Assembly (NCBI RefSeq): GCF_000359745.1
Contig: NZ_AQHN01000089.1
Coordinates: 248,001 to 312,000, forward strand
Reading direction: 5' to 3'
Source of the DNA: Rhizobium freirei PRF 81
GTDB taxonomy: Bacteria; Pseudomonadota; Alphaproteobacteria; Rhizobiales; Rhizobiaceae
DNA length: 64,000 nt
Position numbers and translations under genes: made by a program
Part shown: positions 54,757-62,129 of the stretch, in pieces
How the letters are laid out: each line of letters starts with the position of its first letter
Numbering within the stretch: position 1 is the first letter of the stretch
Notes under the pieces: model-generated
Told to the model about the DNA's origin: nothing
Seen by the model: only the letters and a program-made list of their open reading frames with translations
Databases searched by the model: none

Positions 54757-55596
54757 ATGACCGCACGTATGGACAAACGCTTCGCCGCTCTGAAGGCTGA
54801 AGGCCGCCCGGCACTCGTCACCTATTTCATGGGCGGCGATCCCGATTACGAGACCTCGCTCGGCATCATGAAGGCGCTGCCGGAAGCCGGCGCCGACGTC
54901 ATCGAACTCGGCATGCCCTTCTCCGATCCCATGGCCGACGGCCCGGCGATCCAGCTTGCCGGCCAGCGTGCCCTGAAGGCCGGCCAGACGCTGAAGAAGA
55001 CGCTGCAGCTCGCAACCGATTTCCGTAAAGTCGATGCCGATACGCCGATCGTGATGATGGGCTACTACAATCCGATCTACATCTATGGCGTCGAAAAGTT
55101 CCTCGATGACGCGATTGCCGCCGGCATCGATGGCCTGATCGTCGTCGACCTGCCGCCGGAAATGGATGACGAGCTTTGTATTCCTGCCATCCGCAAGGGT
55201 ATCAATTTCATCCGCCTGGCAACGCCCACCACCGATGACAAGCGCCTGCCGACGGTTCTGAAAAACACGTCCGGCTTCGTCTATTATGTCTCGATGAACG
55301 GCATCACCGGTTCGGCCCTGCCGGATCCGTCGCTGGTTTCGGGTGCGGTCGAGCGCATCAAGGAGCACACTGAGCTGCCGGTCTGCGTCGGCTTCGGCGT
55401 CAAGACGGCCGAGCACGCCAAGCTGATCGGCGCTTCCGCTGACGGCGTCGTCGTCGGCACCGCCATCGTCAACCAGATTGCCACCAGCCTTACCAAGGAT
55501 GGCAAGGCGACGGCAGATACCATCCAGGCCGTTGCGACGCTGGTGCGCGGCCTGTCGACGGGAACCCGCTCTGCGCGCCTTGTTGCCGCCGAATAG
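54757..55596 (+). CDS. trpA: tryptophan synthase alpha chain
   Basis: TrpA cleaves indole-3-glycerol phosphate and channels indole to TrpB. The 279-residue protein has VIELGMPFSDPMADGP with catalytic Glu50 and Asp61, MMGYYNPIYIYGVEKF (about 92-107), and VCVGFGVKTAEHAK followed by GVVVGTAIVNQI (phosphate site). It lies 10 bases after trpB and 204 bases before accD. Confidence 0.97.
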   Translation: MTARMDKRFAALKAEGRPALVTYFMGGDPDYETSLGIMKALPEAGADVIELGMPFSDPMADGPAIQLAGQRALKAGQTLKKTLQLATDFRKVDADTPIVMMGYYNPIYIYGVEKFLDDAIAAGIDGLIVVDLPPEMDDELCIPAIRKGINFIRLATPTTDDKRLPTVLKNTSGFVYYVSMNGITGSALPDPSLVSGAVERIKEHTELPVCVGFGVKTAEHAKLIGASADGVVVGTAIVNQIATSLTKDGKATADTIQAVATLVRGLSTGTRSARLVAAE

Positions 55597-55607
55597 TTTT
55601 CCCATAT

Positions 55608-55647
55608 AGGCCTTCTCATCGGTCGTTACCGATTGAAGAAAAGGCCT
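55608..55647 (+). terminator. hairpin downstream of trpA
   Basis: AGGCCTT (55608-55614) with AAGGCCT (55641-55647) and inner ATCGGT (55618-55623) with ACCGAT (55628-55633) form a two-part stem around CGTT. There is no T tract, so full termination is uncertain; it may partly uncouple trpA from accD. Confidence 0.55.
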
Positions 55648-55656
55648 GCGGGCGTT

Positions 55657-55760
55657 AGAGCATGTCCTGACAGAGCGCACAGCGGCCTTCGGTCGGGAAT
55701 GTGGACAATAAGAGATGGAGTGTTTTCGCGCTTCGAAGAAAAGCGAAAGCGCTTGAAGTG
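55657..55760 (+). repeat. RIME-like intergenic repeat, copy C (trpA-accD gap)
   Basis: AGAGCATGTCCTGA, then AGCGGCCTTCGGTCGGGAAT, then GAGTGTTTTCGCGCTT and a GAAAAGCGAAAGCGCTT palindrome follow in the same order as copies A and B. This copy is the longest and includes the right-hand GTTTTCGC...GCGAAAGC module that also appears alone near 22604. Confidence 0.6.
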
Positions 55761-55800
55761 ACGACGAGATCGATGAATTGGGTCGATTAGGAGTTTCGAA

Positions 55801-56712
55801 TTGAACTGGATCACGAATTACGTTCGCCCGCGGATCAACTCCATGCTGGGCCGTCGCGAGGTTCCGGAGAATCTCTGGATCAAGTGCCCGGAGACCGGCG
55901 AAATGGTTTTCCACAAGGATCTGGAGGACAACAAGTGGGTCATTCCGGCATCAGGCTTCCATATGAAGATGCCGGCCAAGGCCCGCCTGACGGATCTCTT
56001 CGACAAGGGTGAATACGAAGCCCTGCCGCAGCCGAAGGTGGCGCAGGACCCGCTGAAGTTCCGCGACTCGAAGAAATACACCGATCGCCTGAAGGACAGC
56101 CGCCTCAAGACCGAGCAGGAAGACACGATCCTTGCCGGCGTCGGCAAGGTTCGCGGCGTGAAGCTTGTTGCCGTCGTGCATGAATTCAATTTCATGGGCG
56201 GTTCACTCGGCATTGCCGCCGGCGAAGCCATCGTCAAGGCATTCGAGCGCGCGATTTCGGAAAAGTGCCCGCTGGTCATGTTCCCCGCTTCGGGCGGCGC
56301 GCGCATGCAGGAAGGCATTCTGTCGCTGATGCAGCTGCCGCGCACGACCGTTGCCGTCGATATGCTGAAGGAAGCAGGTCAGCCCTATATCGTCGTTCTG
56401 ACCAACCCGACCACCGGCGGCGTTACAGCTTCCTACGCCATGCTGGGCGATATTCATCTGGCCGAGCCGGGTGCGGAAATCTGCTTCGCCGGCAAGCGTG
56501 TCATCGAGCAGACCATCCGCGAGAAGCTGCCGGAAGGCTTCCAGACCTCGGAATACCTGCTGGAACACGGCATGGTCGACATGGTCGTCAAGCGCCACGA
56601 TATTCCGGACACTCTTGCCACGCTCCTGAAGATCCTGACCAAGGTGCCGGCAAACGATGTGTCCGCCAAGAGCAAGAACGGCGCGGCGCTGCCGGTAGCG
56701 GCGAACGCCTGA
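55801..56712 (+). CDS. accD: acetyl-CoA carboxylase carboxyltransferase subunit beta
   Basis: AccD, with AccA, transfers carboxyl from biotin to acetyl-CoA for fatty acid synthesis. The 303-residue product has the carboxyltransferase core: HEFNFMGGSLGIAAGEAIVK (about 124-143), MFPASGGARMQEGILSLMQL (about 160-179), NPTTGGVTASYAMLGDIHLA (oxyanion-hole glycines, about 202-221) and CFAGKRVIEQTIREKLPEGF. The N-terminal zinc ribbon is degenerate: only Cys29 remains, with Thr32, Ile48 and Ser51 where the other cysteines stand in E. coli. The start is TTG at 55801. folC follows after 32 bases. Confidence 0.96.
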   Translation: MNWITNYVRPRINSMLGRREVPENLWIKCPETGEMVFHKDLEDNKWVIPASGFHMKMPAKARLTDLFDKGEYEALPQPKVAQDPLKFRDSKKYTDRLKDSRLKTEQEDTILAGVGKVRGVKLVAVVHEFNFMGGSLGIAAGEAIVKAFERAISEKCPLVMFPASGGARMQEGILSLMQLPRTTVAVDMLKEAGQPYIVVLTNPTTGGVTASYAMLGDIHLAEPGAEICFAGKRVIEQTIREKLPEGFQTSEYLLEHGMVDMVVKRHDIPDTLATLLKILTKVPANDVSAKSKNGAALPVAANA

Positions 56713-56744
56713 TATCATAGATAGCCGAAAGGCGGAGGTGCGGG

Positions 56745-58097
56745 ATGACGGCTATGGATCAATCCGCAACGAGCGAGGCAGCAAGGGAGATCGAGAAGCT
56801 GTTGGGGCTGCACCCAAAGGGCTTCGATCTCTCTCTGGAGAGAATAACCCGGCTGCTCGATATCCTCGGCAATCCTCATAGGAAGTTGCCGCCGGTGATC
56901 CATGTCGCCGGCACCAACGGCAAGGGATCGGTGACGGCCTTCTGCCGCGCGCTGCTTGAGGCCGGCGGCTACAGCGTGCATGTCCACACCTCGCCGCATC
57001 TCGTCAATTGGCATGAGCGCTACCGGATGGGCGTCAAGGGCGGCCGTGGTCAGCTTGTCGACGATGCCGTTTTCGCCGATGTGCTGCGCCGCATCGCCGC
57101 CGCCAATGCCGGCCAGAAGATCACGGTCTTCGAAATCCTGACGGCCGCGACCTTCCTTCTCTTCGCCGAACACCCGGCCGATGCCGCCATCATCGAAGTG
57201 GGCCTCGGCGGTCGTTTCGATGCCACCAATGTCATTTCCGATCCGGCCGTCTCGGTCATCATGCCTATTTCGCTCGATCATCAGCCCTATCTCGGCGATC
57301 GCGTCGAGCTGATCGCCGCCGAGAAGGCCGGCATCATGAAATCGGGCCATCCCGTCGTCATCGGCCATCAGGAATATGATGCAGCACTCGATGTCTTGAT
57401 ATCGACGGCCGAGCGGCTTCGCTGCCCGACCGCTGTTTTCGGCCAGGATTTTTCTGCCCACGAAGAATATGGCCAGCTGGTCTATCAGGATGAGTTCGGC
57501 CTTGCCGACCTGCCCCTGCCGCGCCTGCCCGGCCGCCACCAGTATGGCAATGCCGCTGCCGCCATCCGCGCAGTCAAGGCCGCCGGCTTCGTCGTTACCG
57601 AAGCGATGATGGAAAAGGCGATGACCTCGGTCGAATGGCCGGGGCGCCTGCAGCGGCTGACGGAAGGCAATCTGATGCCGCGCGCGCCCGAAGGGGCGGA
57701 AATCTGGGTCGATGGCGGCCACAATCCCGGCGCCGGCGAAGTTATCGCCGAGGCCATGGCCAATTTCGAAGAGCGCCAGCCGAGGCCTCTATTCCTGATC
57801 ATTGGCATGATCAACACCAAGGATCCCGTCGGTTATTTCAAGGCTTTCGTCGGTCTCGCGGAGAAGGTTTATTGCGTGCCGATCCGCGGCAGCGATGCGA
57901 TGATCGATCCCGTCATCCTGGCGAATGCCGCCTATGATGCCGGCCTGGTGGCAGAGCCGATGTCTGATGTCGGCGAGGCACTGGATGCGATCAAGGCCCT
58001 TGCGGCGCCGGCCTCGCTGCCTCCGCGCATCCTGATCGGCGGCTCCCTCTATCTGGTCGGCGATGTACTTGCGGATAACGGCACGCCGCCCCGGTAA
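56745..58097 (+). CDS. folC: bifunctional folylpolyglutamate synthase / dihydrofolate synthase
   Basis: FolC adds L-glutamate to dihydropteroate and then to folates. The 450-residue product has the P-loop IHVAGTNGKGSVTAFCRALL (about 49-68), SPHLVNWHERYRM (about 82-94), TVFEILTAATFLLFAE, VEVGLGGRFDATNV-type sequence (IIEVGLGGRFDATNV, about 147-161), DHQPYLGDRVELIAAEKAGI (about 174-193), and DGGHNPGAGEVI (about 322-333). The ATG at 56745 has GGAGG 9 bases upstream. It ends in a strong terminator. Confidence 0.96.
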   Translation: MTAMDQSATSEAAREIEKLLGLHPKGFDLSLERITRLLDILGNPHRKLPPVIHVAGTNGKGSVTAFCRALLEAGGYSVHVHTSPHLVNWHERYRMGVKGGRGQLVDDAVFADVLRRIAAANAGQKITVFEILTAATFLLFAEHPADAAIIEVGLGGRFDATNVISDPAVSVIMPISLDHQPYLGDRVELIAAEKAGIMKSGHPVVIGHQEYDAALDVLISTAERLRCPTAVFGQDFSAHEEYGQLVYQDEFGLADLPLPRLPGRHQYGNAAAAIRAVKAAGFVVTEAMMEKAMTSVEWPGRLQRLTEGNLMPRAPEGAEIWVDGGHNPGAGEVIAEAMANFEERQPRPLFLIIGMINTKDPVGYFKAFVGLAEKVYCVPIRGSDAMIDPVILANAAYDAGLVAEPMSDVGEALDAIKALAAPASLPPRILIGGSLYLVGDVLADNGTPPR

Positions 58098-58114
58098 ACC
58101 AAATCGAGATCAAT

Positions 58115-58143
58115 AAAAAAGCCCGGTCGAGCCGGGCTTTTTT
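58115..58143. terminator. bidirectional terminator between folC and trxA
   Basis: AAAAAAGCCCGG (58115-58126) and CCGGGCTTTTTT (58132-58143) pair perfectly over 12 bases around TCGAG, with U-tracts in both directions between convergent genes. Confidence 0.95.
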
Positions 58144-58166
58144 AATTCATGCGATCGATACCGAGA

Positions 58167-58487
58167 TCAGGATGCGCTGGAGATCCAGTTCTGCAGGGCC
58201 GTTTTGGGAGCGGCGCCGACCTTGATGTCAGCGACTTCGCCGGCCTTGAACATGGCAAGCGTCGGGATCGAGCGAACGCCGAACTGGGCGGCCAGTTCCG
58301 GGTTTTCGTCGATGTTGAGCTTGGCAACCTTGACCTTGCCTTCGAACTGCACGGCGAGTTCTTCGAGAGCCGGGGCGATCATCTTGCACGGACCGCACCA
58401 TTCGGCCCAGAAATCAACGACGACAGGCTCTGCAGACTGCAGCACTTCGGTGGCGAAGTTGGAGGTATCGACTTTAACGGTAGCCAT
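58167..58487 (-). CDS. trxA: thioredoxin
   Basis: The 106-residue protein is a standard cytosolic thioredoxin: VVVDFWAEWCGPCKMIAPAL with the active-site WCGPCK at 30-35, DENPELAAQFGVRSIPTL with the cis-Pro loop, and a GAAPKTALQNWI terminus. Its ATG at 58487 has AAGGAG upstream (58496-58501). It is 75 bases downstream of addA on the same strand. Confidence 0.97.
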   Translation of the reverse strand: MATVKVDTSNFATEVLQSAEPVVVDFWAEWCGPCKMIAPALEELAVQFEGKVKVAKLNIDENPELAAQFGVRSIPTLAMFKAGEVADIKVGAAPKTALQNWISSAS

Positions 58488-58562
58488 AGGCTGCTCCTTA
58501 CCAGGATTTACGGGTTGCTAGATATGTGATGATGCGGTGCCCAGATGTCAATATTTGGTATT

Positions 58563-61500
58563 TCACTTTGTCTCGAGCTCCGCAAGCGCCGATGCCAGCG
58601 CCCTATCGGACAGCGTGTAGATCGAGGCGTTTTCGGTATAGACCAGCACGCAGTCGATGCGCTTGCCCGGATAAAGCGGCCTAAGGATTTCGCGATAGAT
58701 GGCAAGCTGTGCCCTGTGCGCGAAGGGGATCGTGCCTTCTTCGCCGGGTGGCACACGGTTTGTCTTGTAGTCGAGAATGACGATACGGTCGTCGAAGTCA
58801 GCCAGGCGATCGAGTCGGCCCGAGACGGCATAGGATTGACTACCGAGTTTCAGCGTTCCCATGATCGAGACTTCCGCCTGCGCATGGGCGCTGAAAGTGC
58901 CCTGCAGATCCGGATGCGACAGCAGCGCCATGACCGAATTGATCAGCGCATCGCGCTCCGCCTGCGGCCAGAAGCGCGTGGCCCGCTCGGCATAGCGCCT
59001 GGCGGCATCGGCGCGCTCCTCAAGCGCGATTTCGGGCAATGTCTGCAGCATGCGGTGGATGAAGCGGCCCTTCTGTAGGGCGCGGTCGGACTTGACCTTT
59101 TCGCCGAAGAGCGCCGATGTGACGAGCAGGCTGTCTGCCTCGTCGTCGATGACGGTGCCGACGCCGGAGGGGCTGAGCGGCCGCGGCAGGTTTCTTTGTG
59201 GCGGCAGTGGCCGGCTGAGGCCGGCGGGCAGGCCGGTACGCTCCGTCCGTTTTTCCGGTTCGCGCATGGTTTCGAACTCGCGCTGCACCTGCGCGACGCG
59301 CCAGCTTAAACCTTCCCAATCGCCATCAGGCCCGGAGAAGGTCTTCGGCGTGCAATGCTGTTCGTCTCCGCGCAAGGCCGTGGAAATCATGGCATGCCAT
59401 GTATCGGGATTTTCACGAATGCCGCGATAGCCGCAGATGATCAGCCGGTCGGCGGCGCGGGTCATGCCGACATAGAGCAGGCGGCGATACTCTTCCTCCG
59501 CCAGCGACTGCAGCCGCGCCGCATCGGCCTGCGTCAGCGAGTTCGCAAGCGCCGAGACCGGAACCCAAACCGGCAGCGGGATCTGGTCCCTGCCGGTCTC
59601 GATCAGCCGCATCTTCGGCAGATGCGTGTGCGTAAAGGCCTTGCCGCCGCCGTCGACGAGGAAGACGATCGGCGCTTCCAGCCCCTTAGACGCGTGAACC
59701 GTCATGATCCGCACTTCGTTGCGGCCCTTGTCCTGCTCGCGCTTCACGGTCGGCGCTTCAAGCTCCAGCGTCGAGATGAAGGATTGCAGCCCAGGCAGGC
59801 CGCTGGTCTCATGATCGAGCGCAAAAGTCAGGAATTCGTCGAGGATATCGCTAACCTCGGTGCCGAGTCGCGCCAGAAACTGCCGCCTGCCGCCGAAGCT
59901 GCCGAGCACGCGAGCGTAGAAGTCGTGAACGGCCAGGCTCTTCGACAGCGAAAGATAGGTTTTCAGCCGCTCGGCTGCTTGCTTGAAGCGATCATGACCA
60001 TCCTCGGCAAATCGCTGCAGATGGCTCCAGACGCTTTCCTCTTCATCGCGATAGGCGGCGACGGCGAAGACATCTTCTTCGCTGAGATCGAATAAGGGGC
60101 TTTTCAGCAGGGCAGAAAGCGAAAGATCGTCTTGCGGCAGCAACAGGAAGCGGCCGAGCGCGAGAAGATCCTGAATGGCGATATGGCTGGTCAGCACCAG
60201 ACGGTCGGCGCCGGCGACGGGAATATTGCCGCGTCGTTTCAAAGCGCGCGTCAGCGCGTTGACGAAACTGTCGCGCTTGCGCACCAGCACGAGAATGTCG
60301 CCGGCCTCGATGAACCGGGTCTTGCCCTTCTCGATGATGGTTTCCCGTCCGACGAGATTGCCGATCGCCTGCGCCATCCGCCGCGCCAGGATGGCGGCGG
60401 GCGCACTTTCCGGCGTCGAATCGAAAGGCGCCGTCCAGTCCTCCTCCTTGGCGGCCGGCTCCGGCGCGATCATCTCCCAGAGGTCGACGGCGCCGGGATG
60501 GCCGATGCGGCTGGAACGATGCACCACCGGCTCGTTGACGGCACTCAGTCCCCGGGCATTTTCCGGGCTGGTAAAGACATGATCGACGGCGCCGAGAACG
60601 TCGGCCGTCGAGCGGAAGGAGAGCGGCAGACGGATCGACGAGAATTGCTGGCCGCTGGCGCCCACCCGCCGCCGCGTGCGATCGCTTTCCTCGGAAAAGC
60701 GTTCGGGCCGTGCGCCTTGGAACGAGTAGATAGACTGCTTCTCGTCGCCGACGGCAAAGATGGTTCTGAGCGTCGGCCGCGCGCTTTCGCCGGAAAAGAA
60801 ATCCTCCGCCAGCGACTGGATGACGCTCCACTGGATCGGGCTGGTGTCCTGCGCCTCGTCCACCAGAATATGATCGATGCCCTGATCCAGCTTGTAGTGG
60901 ATCCACGGTCCGACATCCTTCTTGGTCAGGAGATCGGCCGTGCGGGTGATGAGGTCTTCGAAATCGAGCTGGCTGCGCCGCTTCTTCAGCTCTTCATAAT
61001 CCCGGTTCAGCCGGTCGGTGAGGATGAGGGCCGCGCGCGTGGCACGATACATCCGCATCAGCTTCAGCCGGTCGCGGCAGGCAACCACATGGGCGCGTGC
61101 CTCAGCGACAGCCTCGGCAAGGGCAGGGGCATCTGCCAGCATTGCCTTGACGAAGAATTGGCTGTCGGATTTCGGCTCGCCCTTGGCGGTCAGCATGATC
61201 TTTTCGAGGATTTCGGCCCGGGCGATCGGGTCTGCCTCGCGCTTGGCAAGGCGCAGCGCATAAGCAATCTCCTGCGCCTTGGCGCCACCCTTTTGATCGG
61301 CAAGGGTCAGATAGAGCTCAAGCGTCGCGCCGGAGAGGCCGGGAAGCGGCCAATATTGCCCTACGATGCCGTCTTCCGTGTCGCTGGCGGAGAGGCCGAG
61401 CCGCGCCAGCAGAGCCGCCTCAAAGCCGCCCTGCCGCTCGGCAGCCTCGGTGAAGCGCCGGATGGCGTTGCGATTGGCGACGATATCGCCAAGCAGCGTT

Positions 61501-62129
61501 TCAAGGCCTGATTCGTCGCCGAGATCGAGCACATAGGCAAAGGCCTCCGCTAGCTGAGCATCACCATGCGACGTCGCAGATGAAAGCAGCGCGCGACGCG
61601 CATCATCGAGCAAGGTGGCTGCCGCGCGATCGTCGAGAACGGAGAAGTGCCCGGCGACATTGGCCTCAAGCGGGAACTGATGCAGCAGGGCCTCGCAAAA
61701 GGCATGGATCGTTTGGATCTTCAGCCCGCCCGGTGTTTCCAGCGCCTTGGCAAAGAGCCGCCGTGCCTCGGCGAGCTTGAAGATGTCAGGCTCCTTGCCC
61801 TCGATGTCGGCGATGCGCGTCTTCAGTTCCTCGTCCGGCATGGTTGCCCAGGCAGCGAGGCGGTCGAAGACACGGTTCGACATTTCGGACGCCGCAGCCT
61901 TTGTATAGGTCAGGCAGAGAATGGCCGAAGGCCGCGCGCCAGCAAGAAGAAGACGGATAACGCGCTGCGTCAGCACATGCGTCTTGCCGGAGCCGGCATT
62001 GGCCGAAACCCAGGCCGAGCGTTCGGGGTCGGAGGCGATGGATTGCTGGATCGTCGTCCAGCTGATCCAGACGCCGGGATCGTCGCTTTCGGGCAGGTTG
62101 GCGAAGTCGTCGGCGGGAAGTTCACTCAT
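58563..62129 (-). CDS. addA: double-strand break repair helicase AddA
   Basis: AddA is the UvrD-like helicase-nuclease half of AddAB, the RecBCD counterpart in alphaproteobacteria. The 1188-residue product has Walker A ANAGSGKTHVLTQRVIRLLL (about 43-62), LCLTYTKAAASEMSNR (Ia), LVDEAQDTSPIQW (Walker B, about 405-417), FAVGDEKQSIYSFQGA (motif III), VRIMTVHASKGLEAPIVFLV, YVGMTRAADRLI, and a C-terminal RecB-type nuclease with VILDYKTNR. The ATG at 62129 overlaps the addB stop by eight bases and has GGAAGG upstream. Confidence 0.95.
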   Translation of the reverse strand: MSELPADDFANLPESDDPGVWISWTTIQQSIASDPERSAWVSANAGSGKTHVLTQRVIRLLLAGARPSAILCLTYTKAAASEMSNRVFDRLAAWATMPDEELKTRIADIEGKEPDIFKLAEARRLFAKALETPGGLKIQTIHAFCEALLHQFPLEANVAGHFSVLDDRAAATLLDDARRALLSSATSHGDAQLAEAFAYVLDLGDESGLETLLGDIVANRNAIRRFTEAAERQGGFEAALLARLGLSASDTEDGIVGQYWPLPGLSGATLELYLTLADQKGGAKAQEIAYALRLAKREADPIARAEILEKIMLTAKGEPKSDSQFFVKAMLADAPALAEAVAEARAHVVACRDRLKLMRMYRATRAALILTDRLNRDYEELKKRRSQLDFEDLITRTADLLTKKDVGPWIHYKLDQGIDHILVDEAQDTSPIQWSVIQSLAEDFFSGESARPTLRTIFAVGDEKQSIYSFQGARPERFSEESDRTRRRVGASGQQFSSIRLPLSFRSTADVLGAVDHVFTSPENARGLSAVNEPVVHRSSRIGHPGAVDLWEMIAPEPAAKEEDWTAPFDSTPESAPAAILARRMAQAIGNLVGRETIIEKGKTRFIEAGDILVLVRKRDSFVNALTRALKRRGNIPVAGADRLVLTSHIAIQDLLALGRFLLLPQDDLSLSALLKSPLFDLSEEDVFAVAAYRDEEESVWSHLQRFAEDGHDRFKQAAERLKTYLSLSKSLAVHDFYARVLGSFGGRRQFLARLGTEVSDILDEFLTFALDHETSGLPGLQSFISTLELEAPTVKREQDKGRNEVRIMTVHASKGLEAPIVFLVDGGGKAFTHTHLPKMRLIETGRDQIPLPVWVPVSALANSLTQADAARLQSLAEEEYRRLLYVGMTRAADRLIICGYRGIRENPDTWHAMISTALRGDEQHCTPKTFSGPDGDWEGLSWRVAQVQREFETMREPEKRTERTGLPAGLSRPLPPQRNLPRPLSPSGVGTVIDDEADSLLVTSALFGEKVKSDRALQKGRFIHRMLQTLPEIALEERADAARRYAERATRFWPQAERDALINSVMALLSHPDLQGTFSAHAQAEVSIMGTLKLGSQSYAVSGRLDRLADFDDRIVILDYKTNRVPPGEEGTIPFAHRAQLAIYREILRPLYPGKRIDCVLVYTENASIYTLSDRALASALAELETK

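Noticed and set aside
60132..61511. 459-codon plus-strand frame inside addA
   Set aside because: Antisense to conserved helicase motifs of AddA; no plausible protein features.
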